NCBI RefSeq assembly: GCF_001050155.1
Contig: NZ_LFVY01000015.1
Coordinates: 62,001 to 126,000 of the forward strand
Direction: 5' to 3'
Length of the DNA: 64,000 bases
Origin: Nitratireductor soli
Lineage (GTDB): Bacteria > Pseudomonadota > Alphaproteobacteria > Rhizobiales > Rhizobiaceae
The position numbers and the translations under genes were made by a program. Each line of letters starts with the position of its first letter. The stretch's first letter is position 1. The notes beneath the pieces are model-generated. The model made no database searches. It was given only the letters and a program-made list of their open reading frames with translations, and had not been told where the DNA came from. Of the stretch, positions 8,946 through 18,492 are shown piece by piece.

Positions 8946-10210
8946 TCTCTGTCGCCGGCCACGTTGGCGGCGCGCGCCAGCAGCGCGTCGCGCTTCAGGG
9001 CGAAGCCCGATTCGACCCACGCATCCTCAAGCGTCGCCAGCAGCGCGCCGAGTTCCTTGCCCGGTTCAAGGCCGAGCTTGGTCAGATCATTGCCGCTAAG
9101 CGGAAATGATGGCTTCTCCCATCCGTCGAGCAGTTTGAGAAGCCGGGCAAAGCCCGCCGCCTCGGCAAGCGCCGTGTCGTCCGTGACAGCCCGGCCGCGC
9201 GCGCCGGCCAGCGCCAGCTTCAGACGCGTCGAAAGCCCTTTCACGTCAGCGCGATAGGCCAGCTTCCTGAATCGCTCCTCGTCGAGCGAGGCCGAAGGCA
9301 ATGGCGCTTCGGCCCAGCCATCCAGAAACAGCCTTTCGGCGCGCGAAAGCTTCAGCCGTTGCGCCAGCGTTTCGATCCGCTCCTTCTGCGGCGGGATGAT
9401 CGCCGCCAGGCGCAACAGCGGGTCGGGCGCCCAGCCGAGCGCCCGTTCGGTCTCCATCAGCGGGCCGATCAGGTCGATGCCCCATTTCTCCGTTTCCGGC
9501 ACGCTTTTCGTCAGGACACCCGTCTGGCGCATCCACAACAGGGCGCGCGAGGGATCGGCGGCCGACAGCAGCTTCTTCAATTCCGCCCAGACACGCTCGG
9601 CGGACAATTGCCCAAGCCCGTCCTTCAGCCGGGCGCAGGCCTTCAGCCCGTCGGCGTCAGGCCGGCCGGCGCCATACCAGGCGAAGAAGCGGAAGAAGCG
9701 CAGGATGCGCAGGTAATCCTCGCGGATGCGCGTGTCGGCCTCCCCGATGAAGCGCAGCGTGCGGCTTTCCAGATCGGCGATGCCGCCGACCAGATCGACC
9801 ACCGTGCCGTCGGCCTCGGCGTAAAGCGCGTTGATGGTGAAGTCGCGCCGCTCGGCGTCGCGCTGCCAGTCGCGGCCGAAGGTGACGCTGGCGCGCCGTC
9901 CGTCCGTCTCGACGTCGGCGCGCAGCGTCGTCACCTCATAGGCGCGGTGGTCGGCGATGACCGTGATCGTGCCGTGGTCGATGCCGGTCGGCGCGGTGCG
10001 GAACCCGGCCTTGCGCGCCCGCCGCATGGTCTCGCGCGGCGTCGTGGTGGTGGCGATGTCGACATCGCTGACGGCCTGGCCGAGCAGCGTGTTGCGCACC
10101 GCCCCGCCGACGATGCGTGCCTTCTCGCCATCGGCCGACAGCGCCGCAAGCAGCGCTTGCAGCCTTTCGTCCGAGAGCCATTGTGAATCTGAAATCAGAC
10201 GCTTGTCCAT
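8942..10210 (-). CDS. cca: CCA tRNA nucleotidyltransferase / poly(A) polymerase family
   Basis: A 422-aa class II nucleotidyltransferase that adds or repairs the 3' CCA of tRNAs. Motifs: RIVGGAVRNTLLGQAVSDVDIA (G-G-x-V-R plus catalytic D-x-D), HGTITVI, RRDFTINALY, and the helical segment FIGEADTRIREDYLRILRFFR. The ATG at 10210 overlaps the TGA of the upstream NUDIX gene (TGATG), so translation is coupled; a TTG one codon upstream is not needed. Third gene of the DUF1285-NUDIX-cca operon, an arrangement common in Rhizobiales. Confidence 0.93.
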   Translation of the reverse strand: MDKRLISDSQWLSDERLQALLAALSADGEKARIVGGAVRNTLLGQAVSDVDIATTTTPRETMRRARKAGFRTAPTGIDHGTITVIADHRAYEVTTLRADVETDGRRASVTFGRDWQRDAERRDFTINALYAEADGTVVDLVGGIADLESRTLRFIGEADTRIREDYLRILRFFRFFAWYGAGRPDADGLKACARLKDGLGQLSAERVWAELKKLLSAADPSRALLWMRQTGVLTKSVPETEKWGIDLIGPLMETERALGWAPDPLLRLAAIIPPQKERIETLAQRLKLSRAERLFLDGWAEAPLPSASLDEERFRKLAYRADVKGLSTRLKLALAGARGRAVTDDTALAEAAGFARLLKLLDGWEKPSFPLSGNDLTKLGLEPGKELGALLATLEDAWVESGFALKRDALLARAANVAGDRD

Positions 10211-10848
10211 CAAGCATAAAGTCTTTCGTAAAGCGTGCGGATGATGCCCGCCGTGACGCCCCAGATGAAGCGCTCGCCGAACGGCATGGTGTAGTAGAAG
10301 CGCTCGCGGTCGTTCCAGATGCGGCTTTCGCGCCGGTGATTGGCGGGATCCATCAGGAAGGAAAGCGGGACCTCGAAGGCGACGTCCACCTCGTCGGGAT
10401 TGATGGTCAGAACGAAGCCCGGCCGCACCACGGCGAGCACGGGGGCAACGCGATAGCCGCTGCCGGTCGAATAGTCCGGCATGCGCCCGACGATCTCCAC
10501 CGCCTGCCGGTCGAGGCCGATCTCCTCCTCCGCCTCACGCAGGGCGGCAGCCTCGGCAGAAGCGTCTTCCGGATCGATGCGGCCGCCGGGAAAGGCCACC
10601 TGCCCCGAATGGTTGCGCAAGGCCTCGGCGCGCTGGGTGAGGATGACCGATGCACCGTCCGCATGGCCGACCACGGGGATCAGCACGGCGGCATCGCGCA
10701 GGTTCGGCCGCATGATCAGGCTCTTCATGTCCGGATTGAGCCCGTGGTCGCCATAATCCTCCGGCCCCCGCGGACCGCTCTGGCGGGCGGCCCGGCGGCG
10801 GAACTCCTCGGCGGAAAAAAGAGGCGACGCCTTCGTTTCCATCGTCAT
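10210..10848 (-). CDS. CoA pyrophosphatase-type NUDIX hydrolase
   Basis: This 212-aa hydrolase probably cleaves the pyrophosphate of CoA or related nucleotides. It carries the CoA-specific signature VILTQRAEALRNHSGQVAFP, directly followed by a complete Nudix box from GGRIDPEDASAEAAALREAE to EEIGLD, with the catalytic glutamates. The ATG at 10848 sits in ATGA with the upstream DUF1285 stop, and its own stop overlaps the cca start, so the three genes form a tightly coupled operon. Confidence 0.88.
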   Translation of the reverse strand: MTMETKASPLFSAEEFRRRAARQSGPRGPEDYGDHGLNPDMKSLIMRPNLRDAAVLIPVVGHADGASVILTQRAEALRNHSGQVAFPGGRIDPEDASAEAAALREAEEEIGLDRQAVEIVGRMPDYSTGSGYRVAPVLAVVRPGFVLTINPDEVDVAFEVPLSFLMDPANHRRESRIWNDRERFYYTMPFGERFIWGVTAGIIRTLYERLYA

Positions 10849-11474
10849 CGGCTGAGCCTCTGCAGATCCTGCGCCGGCATCACCGGAAACACCGCGCCGC
10901 ATGAGCGCAGCGCAAACATCGCCCGCCCGTCCATGTCGATTTCCTCGCCCGCCTCGACCAGGTCGTACATGACGGCGCGGCCGACCAGCGCCTCCAGCCG
11001 CCCGCGCACATGGAGATAGGGCTTCAGGCCGCCCGTCTGGGCCTCGACCGCGAACCGCAGGGGGTGATCGGGACCTGCCTCGACGACATCGCCGACATTG
11101 GTGCGGAAGGTCAGCACCTGCGACGCGCCGGAATCCGTAACCGCCATCTCGACGGCCAGGAACGGCGCGTCCTCGACGCGGATGCCGACTTTTTCCACCG
11201 GCGTCACGAGATAGGTCCGTCCGTCCTCGTCCTTGCGCAGAACCGAGGAGAACAGCCGCACCAGAGCCGGCCGGCCGATCGGCGTGCCGAGATAGAACCA
11301 GGTTCCGTCGGCCCTGATCTCCATGTCGAGATCGCCGCAAAAGGGCGGATTCCAGCGTTCCACGGGCGGCGCGCCCTTGCCGGCGCGCGCCGCGCGCGCG
11401 ACCAGGGCCTCCAGGCTTGCCGCATCGCCGGCGTGCGAAAGACTTTCCATCTTCGAACTGTTTTCCTGGTCCAT
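10845..11474 (-). CDS. DUF1285 protein
   Basis: A 209-aa cytoplasmic protein of the DUF1285 family, known structurally but without an assigned activity. Diagnostic sequence: WNPPFCGDLDMEIRADGTWF, then YLGTPIGRPALVRLFSSVLR, and later FRTNVGDVVEAGPDHPLRF. It is first in the operon with the NUDIX and cca genes and shares ATGA with the former. The start is uncertain: ATG 11474 is used, but ATG 11450 (MESLSHAGDA) is equally possible since neither has a strong ribosome site. It is divergent from the moxR operon with a gap of about 140 nt. Confidence 0.82.
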   Translation of the reverse strand: MDQENSSKMESLSHAGDAASLEALVARAARAGKGAPPVERWNPPFCGDLDMEIRADGTWFYLGTPIGRPALVRLFSSVLRKDEDGRTYLVTPVEKVGIRVEDAPFLAVEMAVTDSGASQVLTFRTNVGDVVEAGPDHPLRFAVEAQTGGLKPYLHVRGRLEALVGRAVMYDLVEAGEEIDMDGRAMFALRSCGAVFPVMPAQDLQRLSR

Positions 11475-11612
11475 GGTCACGAAATAGTCACTGTTGTTTC
11501 GCTTGTCAGCCTTGATCAGTGTTTTAAATTCGATCAGGGACGTGACGGTGCGATTCGTTTCATACACGTGCCGGTAGGGTCCGTCCCGACCGCAAATGAG
11601 GATCGAGACGGC

Positions 11613-12635
11613 ATGAGCATCGTTTCCAAGGACAGAATGCCCGGCGAAAAGGCCTTGAGCGACAAGGAAATGATCGCCGAGGCCGAGCGCGCATTGGCCG
11701 ACATCGCCCGGGTGCGCGAGGGCGTCGGCCGGGTCATCTTCGGCCAGGAGGCCGTCGTCGAGCGGGCCCTGATCGCCATTCTGGCCGGCGGCCACGCGCT
11801 GCTGGTCGGCGTGCCGGGCCTGGCCAAGACCAAGCTCGTCGAGACGCTCGGCGTGGTGCTCGGCCTCGACGCCCGCCGCATCCAGTTCACCCCCGACCTG
11901 ATGCCGTCCGACATTCTCGGCTCCGAGGTGATGGAGCAGGACGAGAAGGGCAAGCGCTCCTTCCGCTTTCTGCCCGGCCCGGTCTTCTCGCAGCTCCTGA
12001 TGGCCGACGAGATCAACCGCGCCAGCCCGCGCACCCAGTCGGCGCTGCTGCAATCGATGCAGGAATATCATGTCACCATCGCCGGCCACCGCCACGACCT
12101 GCCGGCGCCGTTCCACGTGCTGGCGACGCAGAACCCGCTGGAGCAGGAAGGCACCTATCCCCTGCCCGAGGCGCAGCTCGACCGCTTTTTGATGCAGGTC
12201 GACATTCTCTATCCCGAAATCGAGGCCGAACGGCGCATCCTGCTGGAGACCACCGGCGTCGACGAGGCCGAGGCGCAGAACGCGCTGACGGCCGACCGGC
12301 TGCGGGACATCCAGATGCTGATCCGCCGCATGCCGGTGCCCGAGAGCGTCGTCGATGCGATCCTGCAATTGGTGCGCATGGCGCGGCCGGGCGTCGGCAA
12401 TCCCGACACCGACCGGCATGTGGCCTGGGGCCCCGGCCCGCGCGCCAGCCAGGCGCTGACGCTGTGCGCCCGCGCCCGCGCGCTCTACGATGGGCGGCTG
12501 GCGCCGTCGGTCGACGACATCCGTGCATTGGCCGAACCCGTTCTGCAGCATCGCATGGCGCTGACCTTTGCCGCCCGCGCCGAAGGCATGAGCGTGCGCG
12601 ACGTGATCCGCCGTCTGGTCAAGGCGCTCGACTGA
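11613..12635 (+). CDS. MoxR-family AAA+ ATPase
   Basis: A 340-aa MoxR ATPase, a chaperone-like AAA+ protein that usually remodels or activates VWA-domain partners. Walker A GVPGLAKTK (about residue 66), Walker B LLMADEINR (about 128), sensor LATQNPLEQEGTYPLPEAQL and the C-terminal lid domain are all present. It is the first gene of a four-gene operon with DUF58, DUF4159 and a second large membrane protein, the standard MoxR-VWA locus of alphaproteobacteria. The start at 11613 removes a long non-coding extension that is antisense to the DUF1285 gene. Confidence 0.93.
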   Translation: MSIVSKDRMPGEKALSDKEMIAEAERALADIARVREGVGRVIFGQEAVVERALIAILAGGHALLVGVPGLAKTKLVETLGVVLGLDARRIQFTPDLMPSDILGSEVMEQDEKGKRSFRFLPGPVFSQLLMADEINRASPRTQSALLQSMQEYHVTIAGHRHDLPAPFHVLATQNPLEQEGTYPLPEAQLDRFLMQVDILYPEIEAERRILLETTGVDEAEAQNALTADRLRDIQMLIRRMPVPESVVDAILQLVRMARPGVGNPDTDRHVAWGPGPRASQALTLCARARALYDGRLAPSVDDIRALAEPVLQHRMALTFAARAEGMSVRDVIRRLVKALD

Positions 12636-12678
12636 TGGACGGGCCCAGCTGGATAGGTTGCTGCCGGATAGAGCGTTG

Positions 12679-13596
12679 ATGGCCAGGATAGGCGAGGTTT
12701 CACCCCGTGTCGCATCGAGCGATGCGCTGGTCCGCGCCCGCGCCCGCGCAGCGCTGTTGCCCGATCTGCTGGTCGAGGCCGGCCGCGTCGCCAACAATGT
12801 GATCGCCGGCTGGCATGGCCGCCGCAAGCGCGGCATCGGCGAGAATTTCTGGCAGTTTCGGCCCTATGTCGAAGGCGAAGCCGTGTCGCGCATCGACTGG
12901 CGGCGCTCGGCGCGCGACGAGCATCTGTATGTCCGCGACCGCGAATGGGAGGCCGCGCACACGGTCTGGCTCTGGTCCGACCCCTCGCCCTCCATGCTTT
13001 ACAAATCGCATCTCGCCCCGGTCTCGAAGGAATCGCGCGCGCTGGTGCTGATCCTCGCCCTGGCCGAACTTTTGTCGCGCAGCGGCGAGCGCATCGCCTG
13101 GCCCGGCGTGACCGACCCGTTTTCGGCGCGCAACGGCGCCGAGCGGCTGGCCGCGCAACTGATGCATGCCCCTGAACTGGCCGCACGGCCCGACCTGATG
13201 CCGGTCCGCCGCTTTTCCGACGTGGTGCTGGCCGGCGATTTCCTCGACCCGGTCGAGGAAACCATCGCCTGGCTCGACCAGCTCGCAAGGCATGGCGCGC
13301 GCGCCCATCTGATCGAGATCGCCGATCCGGCCGAGGAGGCGTTCCCCTATACGGGTCGAACGGAATTCTCCGATCCCGAGACGGGCGACAAGCTGACCGC
13401 CGGCCGTGCCGAAACGCTGGCGGATGATTACCGCCGGCTCTACATCGCCCGCCGCGAGGAGCTTGCGTCCTGGTGCAAGCGGCTTGGCTGGAGCTACACG
13501 GTGCACCACACGGACCGCCCGGCGGCGCAGGCGCTGGTGGCCGTGCATCTGGCGATGAGCGCCGAGGTCGGCTACCAGATGGAGGGCAGCCGGTGA
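12679..13596 (+). CDS. DUF58 (VWA-like) protein of the MoxR locus
   Basis: A 305-aa DUF58 protein with a VWA-like fold. The diagnostic segment is GRRKRGIGENFWQFRPYVEG followed by DWRRSARDEHLYVRDREWE, and WLWSDPSPSM supplies a D-x-S-x-S MIDAS-like motif for metal. No membrane helix is evident, so it is probably cytoplasmic or membrane-associated. The ATG at 12679 follows moxR by 43 nt; its TGA overlaps the GTG start of the next gene (GTGA), which implies coupling. Probably the MoxR substrate or adaptor. Confidence 0.9.
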   Translation: MARIGEVSPRVASSDALVRARARAALLPDLLVEAGRVANNVIAGWHGRRKRGIGENFWQFRPYVEGEAVSRIDWRRSARDEHLYVRDREWEAAHTVWLWSDPSPSMLYKSHLAPVSKESRALVLILALAELLSRSGERIAWPGVTDPFSARNGAERLAAQLMHAPELAARPDLMPVRRFSDVVLAGDFLDPVEETIAWLDQLARHGARAHLIEIADPAEEAFPYTGRTEFSDPETGDKLTAGRAETLADDYRRLYIARREELASWCKRLGWSYTVHHTDRPAAQALVAVHLAMSAEVGYQMEGSR

Positions 13597-16403
13597 ACTG
13601 GCTTTCGCTCTCCTTCGCCCAACCGTTTCTGCTCTGGGGGCTGATCGCCCTGCCGGTGATCTGGTGGCTGCTGCGGCTCACCCCGCCACGCCCGCAGAGC
13701 GAGACCTTTCCGCCGCTGAAAATCCTCGCCCGCGTCATCAAGCGCGAGGAGACGCCGCACAAGAGCCCGTGGTGGCTGACCCTGCTGCGGCTGATGCTGG
13801 CGGCGCTGGTCATACTGGCGCTGGCCGACCCGGTGTTGAACCCGCGCGAAAAGGCGGCCAGCGGCAATGCGGCGCTGGCCATCGTCCTCGACAATGGCTG
13901 GGCATCGTCCCCCGACTGGGACGAGCGCGCCGCCACCGCCGCCCGGCTGATCGGCGATGCGCGCGCCGACGACCAGCCGGTGGTGCTGGCGCTGACGGCG
14001 GAAGAGCAGAACCAGGAGATCGGCCCGTTCGACGCCGATACGGCGCTGGAACGCCTCGCCGCCGCCCGCCCGCGCCCCGTGCCGGTCAACCGCCCGGCAA
14101 TCTACGGCCGGGTGGCCACGGCACTCGAAGACCTGCCGGGTGCGGCCATCGCCGTCCTCACGGACGGGCTTGCCACGAGCGGCGACGAGGCGGCATTCCG
14201 CCAGCTCTTTGGCGGCGGGCCGGCTGAGATCCTGTGGGCCGCACCCGAGCGCCTGACAGTGACGGCGGCGACCGATGCCCAGAACACCGCCGAAGCCTTC
14301 GAGGTGACGGCGACGCGGGCCGGCGGCGATGCGGCCCCCCGCCAGGTGGTCGCCTATGCCAGCGACGACAAGGGCCGACGCGTGGCCGAGACGGTGATCA
14401 CTTTCGGCACCGGCGCCGCCAGGGGCACCGGCCGGATGCAGGTGCCGTTCGAACTGCGCAACGATTTCGTTTCCGTCGGCATCGAGGGAGAGAACCAGGC
14501 GGCCGGCCTGCGCGTCCTCGACGAGAACACCAGGCGCCGCCGCATCGGGCTGTTGTCGCAGAGCGAGGCCGACCAGGCACAGCCCTTGCTGTCGCCGCTC
14601 TACTACATCAAGCGGGCGCTCTCGCCCTTCGCCGATCTGGTGGAGCCATCGAGCCCGGAACTGACCGAGGCGATCCCGGAACTGCTTGACCAGAAGCCCG
14701 CCGTCATCGTCATGGCGGATGTCGGCACGCTGCCCGAAGCGGCGCGGCGCGCCATCATCGACTGGGTCGATGGCGGCGGCACGCTGCTGCGTTTTGCCGG
14801 CCCGCGCCTGGCGGCGGCAGACAATGACGAGGATTTGCTGCCCGTGCGGCTGAGGCTTGGCGAGCGCTCCCTGGGCGGCGCGCTTTCCTGGACCGAGCCG
14901 CAGCCGGTCGCGGAATTTCCCGCCACCGGCCCCTTCTCCGACCTGGCGCCGCCGCGCGATGTGGTGGTCAACCGCCAGGTGCTGGCCGAACCCTCGCCCG
15001 ACATCGTCGAGCGCAGCTGGGCGAACCTGGCCGACGGCACGCCGCTGGTCACCGGCGTCAAGCGTGGCGAAGGCCAGATCGTGCTGTTTCACGTCACGCC
15101 GGAGGCCACCTGGTCGAACCTGCCCATCTCCGGCAGCTTCGTCGAAATGCTGCGCCGCATCGTGCAATTGTCACGCAACCAGGGCGCGCTCGCCGAGGCC
15201 AATGCCGAAGGCGGCAAGGCGCTGGCGCCCTACCGCATGATCTCGGCCGACGGCCTGCTCGTGCCGCCCTCGCCCGAAGCCGAGCCCCTGGCCGCCGGCG
15301 ACCGCGCGGTGACGCTGAAAAACCCGCCCGGCCTCTATGGCAGCGAAGAGGGCGTGGTGGCGCACAACCTGCTGGCCCCGGATGCCGAGCTGACGCCGCT
15401 GGCGCGCCCGCAAGCGCCGGCTCCGATGAGCGCCATCCGCTATGGCTTCGACCAGCAGCAACCCTTGAAGGGACCGCTGTTTGCCGCCGCCCTCGCCCTG
15501 CTCGCCCTCGACACGCTGGCCGTGCTGTGGCTCGGCGGCGGCCTGCGCCGCAAGCCGAAACTGGCGCGCGGCGCGGCGGCGCTGCTTGCCGCGGCGATCG
15601 GGCTTGCCATGATCGCCCCGGACACGGCGCGCGCGCAGGATGAACGTGCCGGCGAGGCGGAAGCCATCGACGCCATTTCCAAGACGCGGATGGCCTATGT
15701 GATCACCGGCAACGCATCGGTCGATGCCACCAGCCGCGCCGGCATGGCGGGCCTGTCGCAATTCCTCGCCGCCAAGACGGCGCTGGAGCCGGGCGAGCCG
15801 GCCGGCATCAACATCGCCAGCGACGAACTGGCCTTCTACCCGCTGATCTACTGGCCCGTCGATCCGGCCGCCGCCATGCCTTCGGAGGAAGCCATCGCCC
15901 GCATCGACGCCTACATGCAGTCGGGCGGCACGGTGCTGTTCGACACGCGCGACCAGTATTCGACGGGTTTCGATTCCAGCTCGGCAAGCCCGGCGACGCT
16001 GCGCCTGCGCGAAATCCTCTCCGGCCTCAACGTGCCGCCGCTCGAGCCGGTGCCGGAAGACCATGTCCTGACGAAGTCCTTCTTCATCCTGCCGGAGTTT
16101 CCCGGCCGCTATCGCGGCAGCCCGCTATGGGTGGAAGCCTCGCTGAACGCGCCCGTGCGCACCGACCGCCCGGTACGCGTCGGCGACGGGGTGACGCCGA
16201 TCATGATCACCGGCAATGATTTCGCCGGCGCCTGGGCCATCGACGAAAGCGGCCAGTCTCTGCTGCCGACCGTGCCCAACGACCCGCTGCAACGGCTCTA
16301 TGCCATGCGCGCCGGGGTCAACATCGTCATGTACATGCTGACCGGCAACTACAAATCCGACCAGGTGCACGTGCCGATCCTGCTCGAACGGCTGGGGCAG
16401 TAG
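13593..16403 (+). CDS. Large membrane protein with BatA-like N-terminus and DUF4159 domain
   Basis: A 936-aa protein. The N-terminus (MNWLSLSFAQPFLLWGLIAL as initiated from GTG) has BatA/CoxK-type membrane helices at about residues 8-26 and 60-80. A VWA-like region follows (AALAIVLDNGWASSPDWDER), then a glutamine-amidotransferase-like block, two further helices around 630-690, and a C-terminal DUF4159 domain (SGGTVLFDTRDQ, RYRGSPLWVE). GTG 13593 is chosen because it overlaps the previous stop. The VWA metal site looks degenerate (LDNGWAS instead of D-x-S-x-S). Function unknown; presumably in the cell envelope, regulated by MoxR. Confidence 0.87.
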   Translation: MNWLSLSFAQPFLLWGLIALPVIWWLLRLTPPRPQSETFPPLKILARVIKREETPHKSPWWLTLLRLMLAALVILALADPVLNPREKAASGNAALAIVLDNGWASSPDWDERAATAARLIGDARADDQPVVLALTAEEQNQEIGPFDADTALERLAAARPRPVPVNRPAIYGRVATALEDLPGAAIAVLTDGLATSGDEAAFRQLFGGGPAEILWAAPERLTVTAATDAQNTAEAFEVTATRAGGDAAPRQVVAYASDDKGRRVAETVITFGTGAARGTGRMQVPFELRNDFVSVGIEGENQAAGLRVLDENTRRRRIGLLSQSEADQAQPLLSPLYYIKRALSPFADLVEPSSPELTEAIPELLDQKPAVIVMADVGTLPEAARRAIIDWVDGGGTLLRFAGPRLAAADNDEDLLPVRLRLGERSLGGALSWTEPQPVAEFPATGPFSDLAPPRDVVVNRQVLAEPSPDIVERSWANLADGTPLVTGVKRGEGQIVLFHVTPEATWSNLPISGSFVEMLRRIVQLSRNQGALAEANAEGGKALAPYRMISADGLLVPPSPEAEPLAAGDRAVTLKNPPGLYGSEEGVVAHNLLAPDAELTPLARPQAPAPMSAIRYGFDQQQPLKGPLFAAALALLALDTLAVLWLGGGLRRKPKLARGAAALLAAAIGLAMIAPDTARAQDERAGEAEAIDAISKTRMAYVITGNASVDATSRAGMAGLSQFLAAKTALEPGEPAGINIASDELAFYPLIYWPVDPAAAMPSEEAIARIDAYMQSGGTVLFDTRDQYSTGFDSSSASPATLRLREILSGLNVPPLEPVPEDHVLTKSFFILPEFPGRYRGSPLWVEASLNAPVRTDRPVRVGDGVTPIMITGNDFAGAWAIDESGQSLLPTVPNDPLQRLYAMRAGVNIVMYMLTGNYKSDQVHVPILLERLGQ

Positions 16404-16411
16404 GAGCCATC

Positions 16412-18472
16412 ATGAACTGGTCGCTCAGCTTCGAACCCTTCTTCTCCTGGCCGGTGCTGGCGGCGCTGCTGGTGCCCGTCGCGGCTCTGGCGTTTGCCGG
16501 CCTGTGGACCGGCCAGCGCGGTGCATGGCTGCGGCTGGCGGCGCTGGCCGCCCTTGGCGCGGCGCTGGCCAACCCGGTCCTGCTCGACGAGGAGCGCGAG
16601 CCTCTGAAAAGCGTCGTCGCCGTGGTGGTGGACGAGAGCCAGAGCCAGACGACCATTGGCGACCGCGCGCAGACAACGCAGGAAGCAGCCGCCGAGGTGG
16701 AGGCGCGGCTTGCCCGCTTCAAGGATTTCGAGACCCGCGTGGTGAGGACCGGCCGCGCCTCCTCGGCTGCCGAAAACGCGCAGACGCGCCTGTTCGATGC
16801 GCTCGACGGCGCGCTGCGCGACGTGCCGCCGTCGCGGGTGGCGGGCGCGGTGCTGATCACCGACGGCCAGGTGCATGACGTGCCCGACAACGCCGCGGCG
16901 CTCGGCGCGCCGATCCATGGCCTGATCACCGGCCGGGCCGACGAGCAGGACCGGCGCATCCGCTTCGAGCGCGCGCCGCGCTTCGGCATCGTCGGCAAGC
17001 CGCTCGACCTGACCTACCGCGTGCTGGCGACGGGCGGTGAGAGCGGGCCGGTGGATGTGCGCGTCATCATCAACGGCGAGGAAAAATTCATCGAGGAAGC
17101 GCTGATCGGCCGCGAGACGCAGCTTGAGATCGACGTTCCGAACGCCGGGCGCAACATCATCGAACTGGCCATCGACCCGGTCGAGGGCGAACTGACAGAT
17201 GTCAACAACCGCGCCGTAGCCCTGGTCGACGGCATCCGCGAGAATTTGCGCGTCCTGCTCGTTTCCGGCGAGCCGCATTCGGGCGAGCGCACCTGGCGCA
17301 ACCTGCTCAAATCCGACGCTTCGGTGGACCTCGTCCACTTCACCATCCTGCGCCCGCCGGAAAAGCAGGACGGCACGCCGATCAACGAATTGTCGCTGAT
17401 CGCCTTCCCGACACGCGAGCTGTTCGTCGAGAAGATCGACGATTTCGACCTGATCATCTTCGACCGCTACCAGCACCGCGACGTGCTGCCGATCCTTTAT
17501 TACGACTACATCGCCGAATATGTGGAGAATGGCGGTGCGCTGTTGATCGCCGCCGGTCCAGAATTCGCCGGCGGCCAGTCGATCGCCCGCACGCCGCTGA
17601 TTTCCGCCCTGCCGGCACTGCCCAATGGCGAGGTGATCGAGCAGGGCTTCTATCCGCGGCTGACCGAGACCGGCCAGCGTCACCCGGTGACGCGCGGACT
17701 GGAGGGGGCGGCATCCGAGCCGCCGCAATGGAGCCGCTGGTTCCGCCTGATCGGCATCGACCGGCCTGAGGGCCAGGTGGTGATGCAAGGGGCCGGCGAA
17801 CAGCCGCTCCTGATCCTCAACCGCAAGGGCGAAGGCCGCGTCGGCATGTTCCTGTCGGACCAGGGCTGGCTGTGGGCGCGCGGCTTCGAGGGCGGCGGCC
17901 CGCATGTGGCGCTCTACCGGCGCATTGCCCACTGGCTGATGAAGGAACCGGAACTGGAGGAGGAACGCCTTTCGGCGGCGGGGCGCGGCATGCGGCTGGA
18001 GATCACCCGCCAGACGATGGCGAACGAAGCCCCCGACGCCGGCATCACGACACCCTCCGGCAAGACGCTTTCGGCAACGCTGGGCCCCGCCGGGCCGGGC
18101 CGGTTTTCCGCCGGCCTCGACACCGACGAGATCGGCATCTATCGCATCGCCAATGGCGACCTGTCGACCCTTGCCCATGTCGGCCCGGTCAACGCGCCGG
18201 AATTCGGCGACATGGTCTCGACCGAGGAAAAGCTGGCTCCCGTGGCGGACGCCACGGGTGGCTCGGTGCGGCGGCTCGCCGATGGCGATCTGCCCAACAT
18301 CGTGCCGGTGCGGCGCACGGGCAGCGCTTCGGGCAATGACTGGATCGGCCTGCGCTCGACCAATGACAGCGTGCTGAAGGCGGTGCGCCGCGTGCCGATC
18401 TTCACCGGCCTCCTGGCCCTGGCGCTGCTGCTCTTCGCCTTCGGGGCGATGTGGTACCGCGAGGGGCGGTGA
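16412..18472 (+). CDS. Large membrane VWA/glutamine-amidotransferase-like protein
   Basis: A 686-aa protein and last gene of the MoxR operon. Two N-terminal helices (about 13-31 and 40-56) are followed by VVAVVVDESQSQTT, where D-E-S-Q-S keeps the VWA MIDAS pattern; a central segment (LRVLLVSGEPHSGERTWRNL to FDLIIFDRYQHRD) resembles class I amidotransferase-like domains without a catalytic Cys; one helix anchors the C-terminus (about 665-682). AGGAG lies 8 nt upstream, and the gap to the previous gene is only 8 nt. It likely forms an envelope complex with the DUF4159 protein. Confidence 0.87.
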   Translation: MNWSLSFEPFFSWPVLAALLVPVAALAFAGLWTGQRGAWLRLAALAALGAALANPVLLDEEREPLKSVVAVVVDESQSQTTIGDRAQTTQEAAAEVEARLARFKDFETRVVRTGRASSAAENAQTRLFDALDGALRDVPPSRVAGAVLITDGQVHDVPDNAAALGAPIHGLITGRADEQDRRIRFERAPRFGIVGKPLDLTYRVLATGGESGPVDVRVIINGEEKFIEEALIGRETQLEIDVPNAGRNIIELAIDPVEGELTDVNNRAVALVDGIRENLRVLLVSGEPHSGERTWRNLLKSDASVDLVHFTILRPPEKQDGTPINELSLIAFPTRELFVEKIDDFDLIIFDRYQHRDVLPILYYDYIAEYVENGGALLIAAGPEFAGGQSIARTPLISALPALPNGEVIEQGFYPRLTETGQRHPVTRGLEGAASEPPQWSRWFRLIGIDRPEGQVVMQGAGEQPLLILNRKGEGRVGMFLSDQGWLWARGFEGGGPHVALYRRIAHWLMKEPELEEERLSAAGRGMRLEITRQTMANEAPDAGITTPSGKTLSATLGPAGPGRFSAGLDTDEIGIYRIANGDLSTLAHVGPVNAPEFGDMVSTEEKLAPVADATGGSVRRLADGDLPNIVPVRRTGSASGNDWIGLRSTNDSVLKAVRRVPIFTGLLALALLLFAFGAMWYREGR

Positions 18473-18492
18473 AACGCCCGAACCGACGGTTT

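Noticed and set aside
11475-12836. Large minus-strand extension upstream of the DUF1285 gene
   Set aside because: It is antisense to moxR and lacks any domain; the protein is complete from 11474.
13572-15167. 531-codon minus-strand frame within the DUF4159 gene
   Set aside because: Shadow frame in high-GC DNA, composition typical of antisense reading (Arg/Gly/Asp/Gln-rich), no ribosome site.
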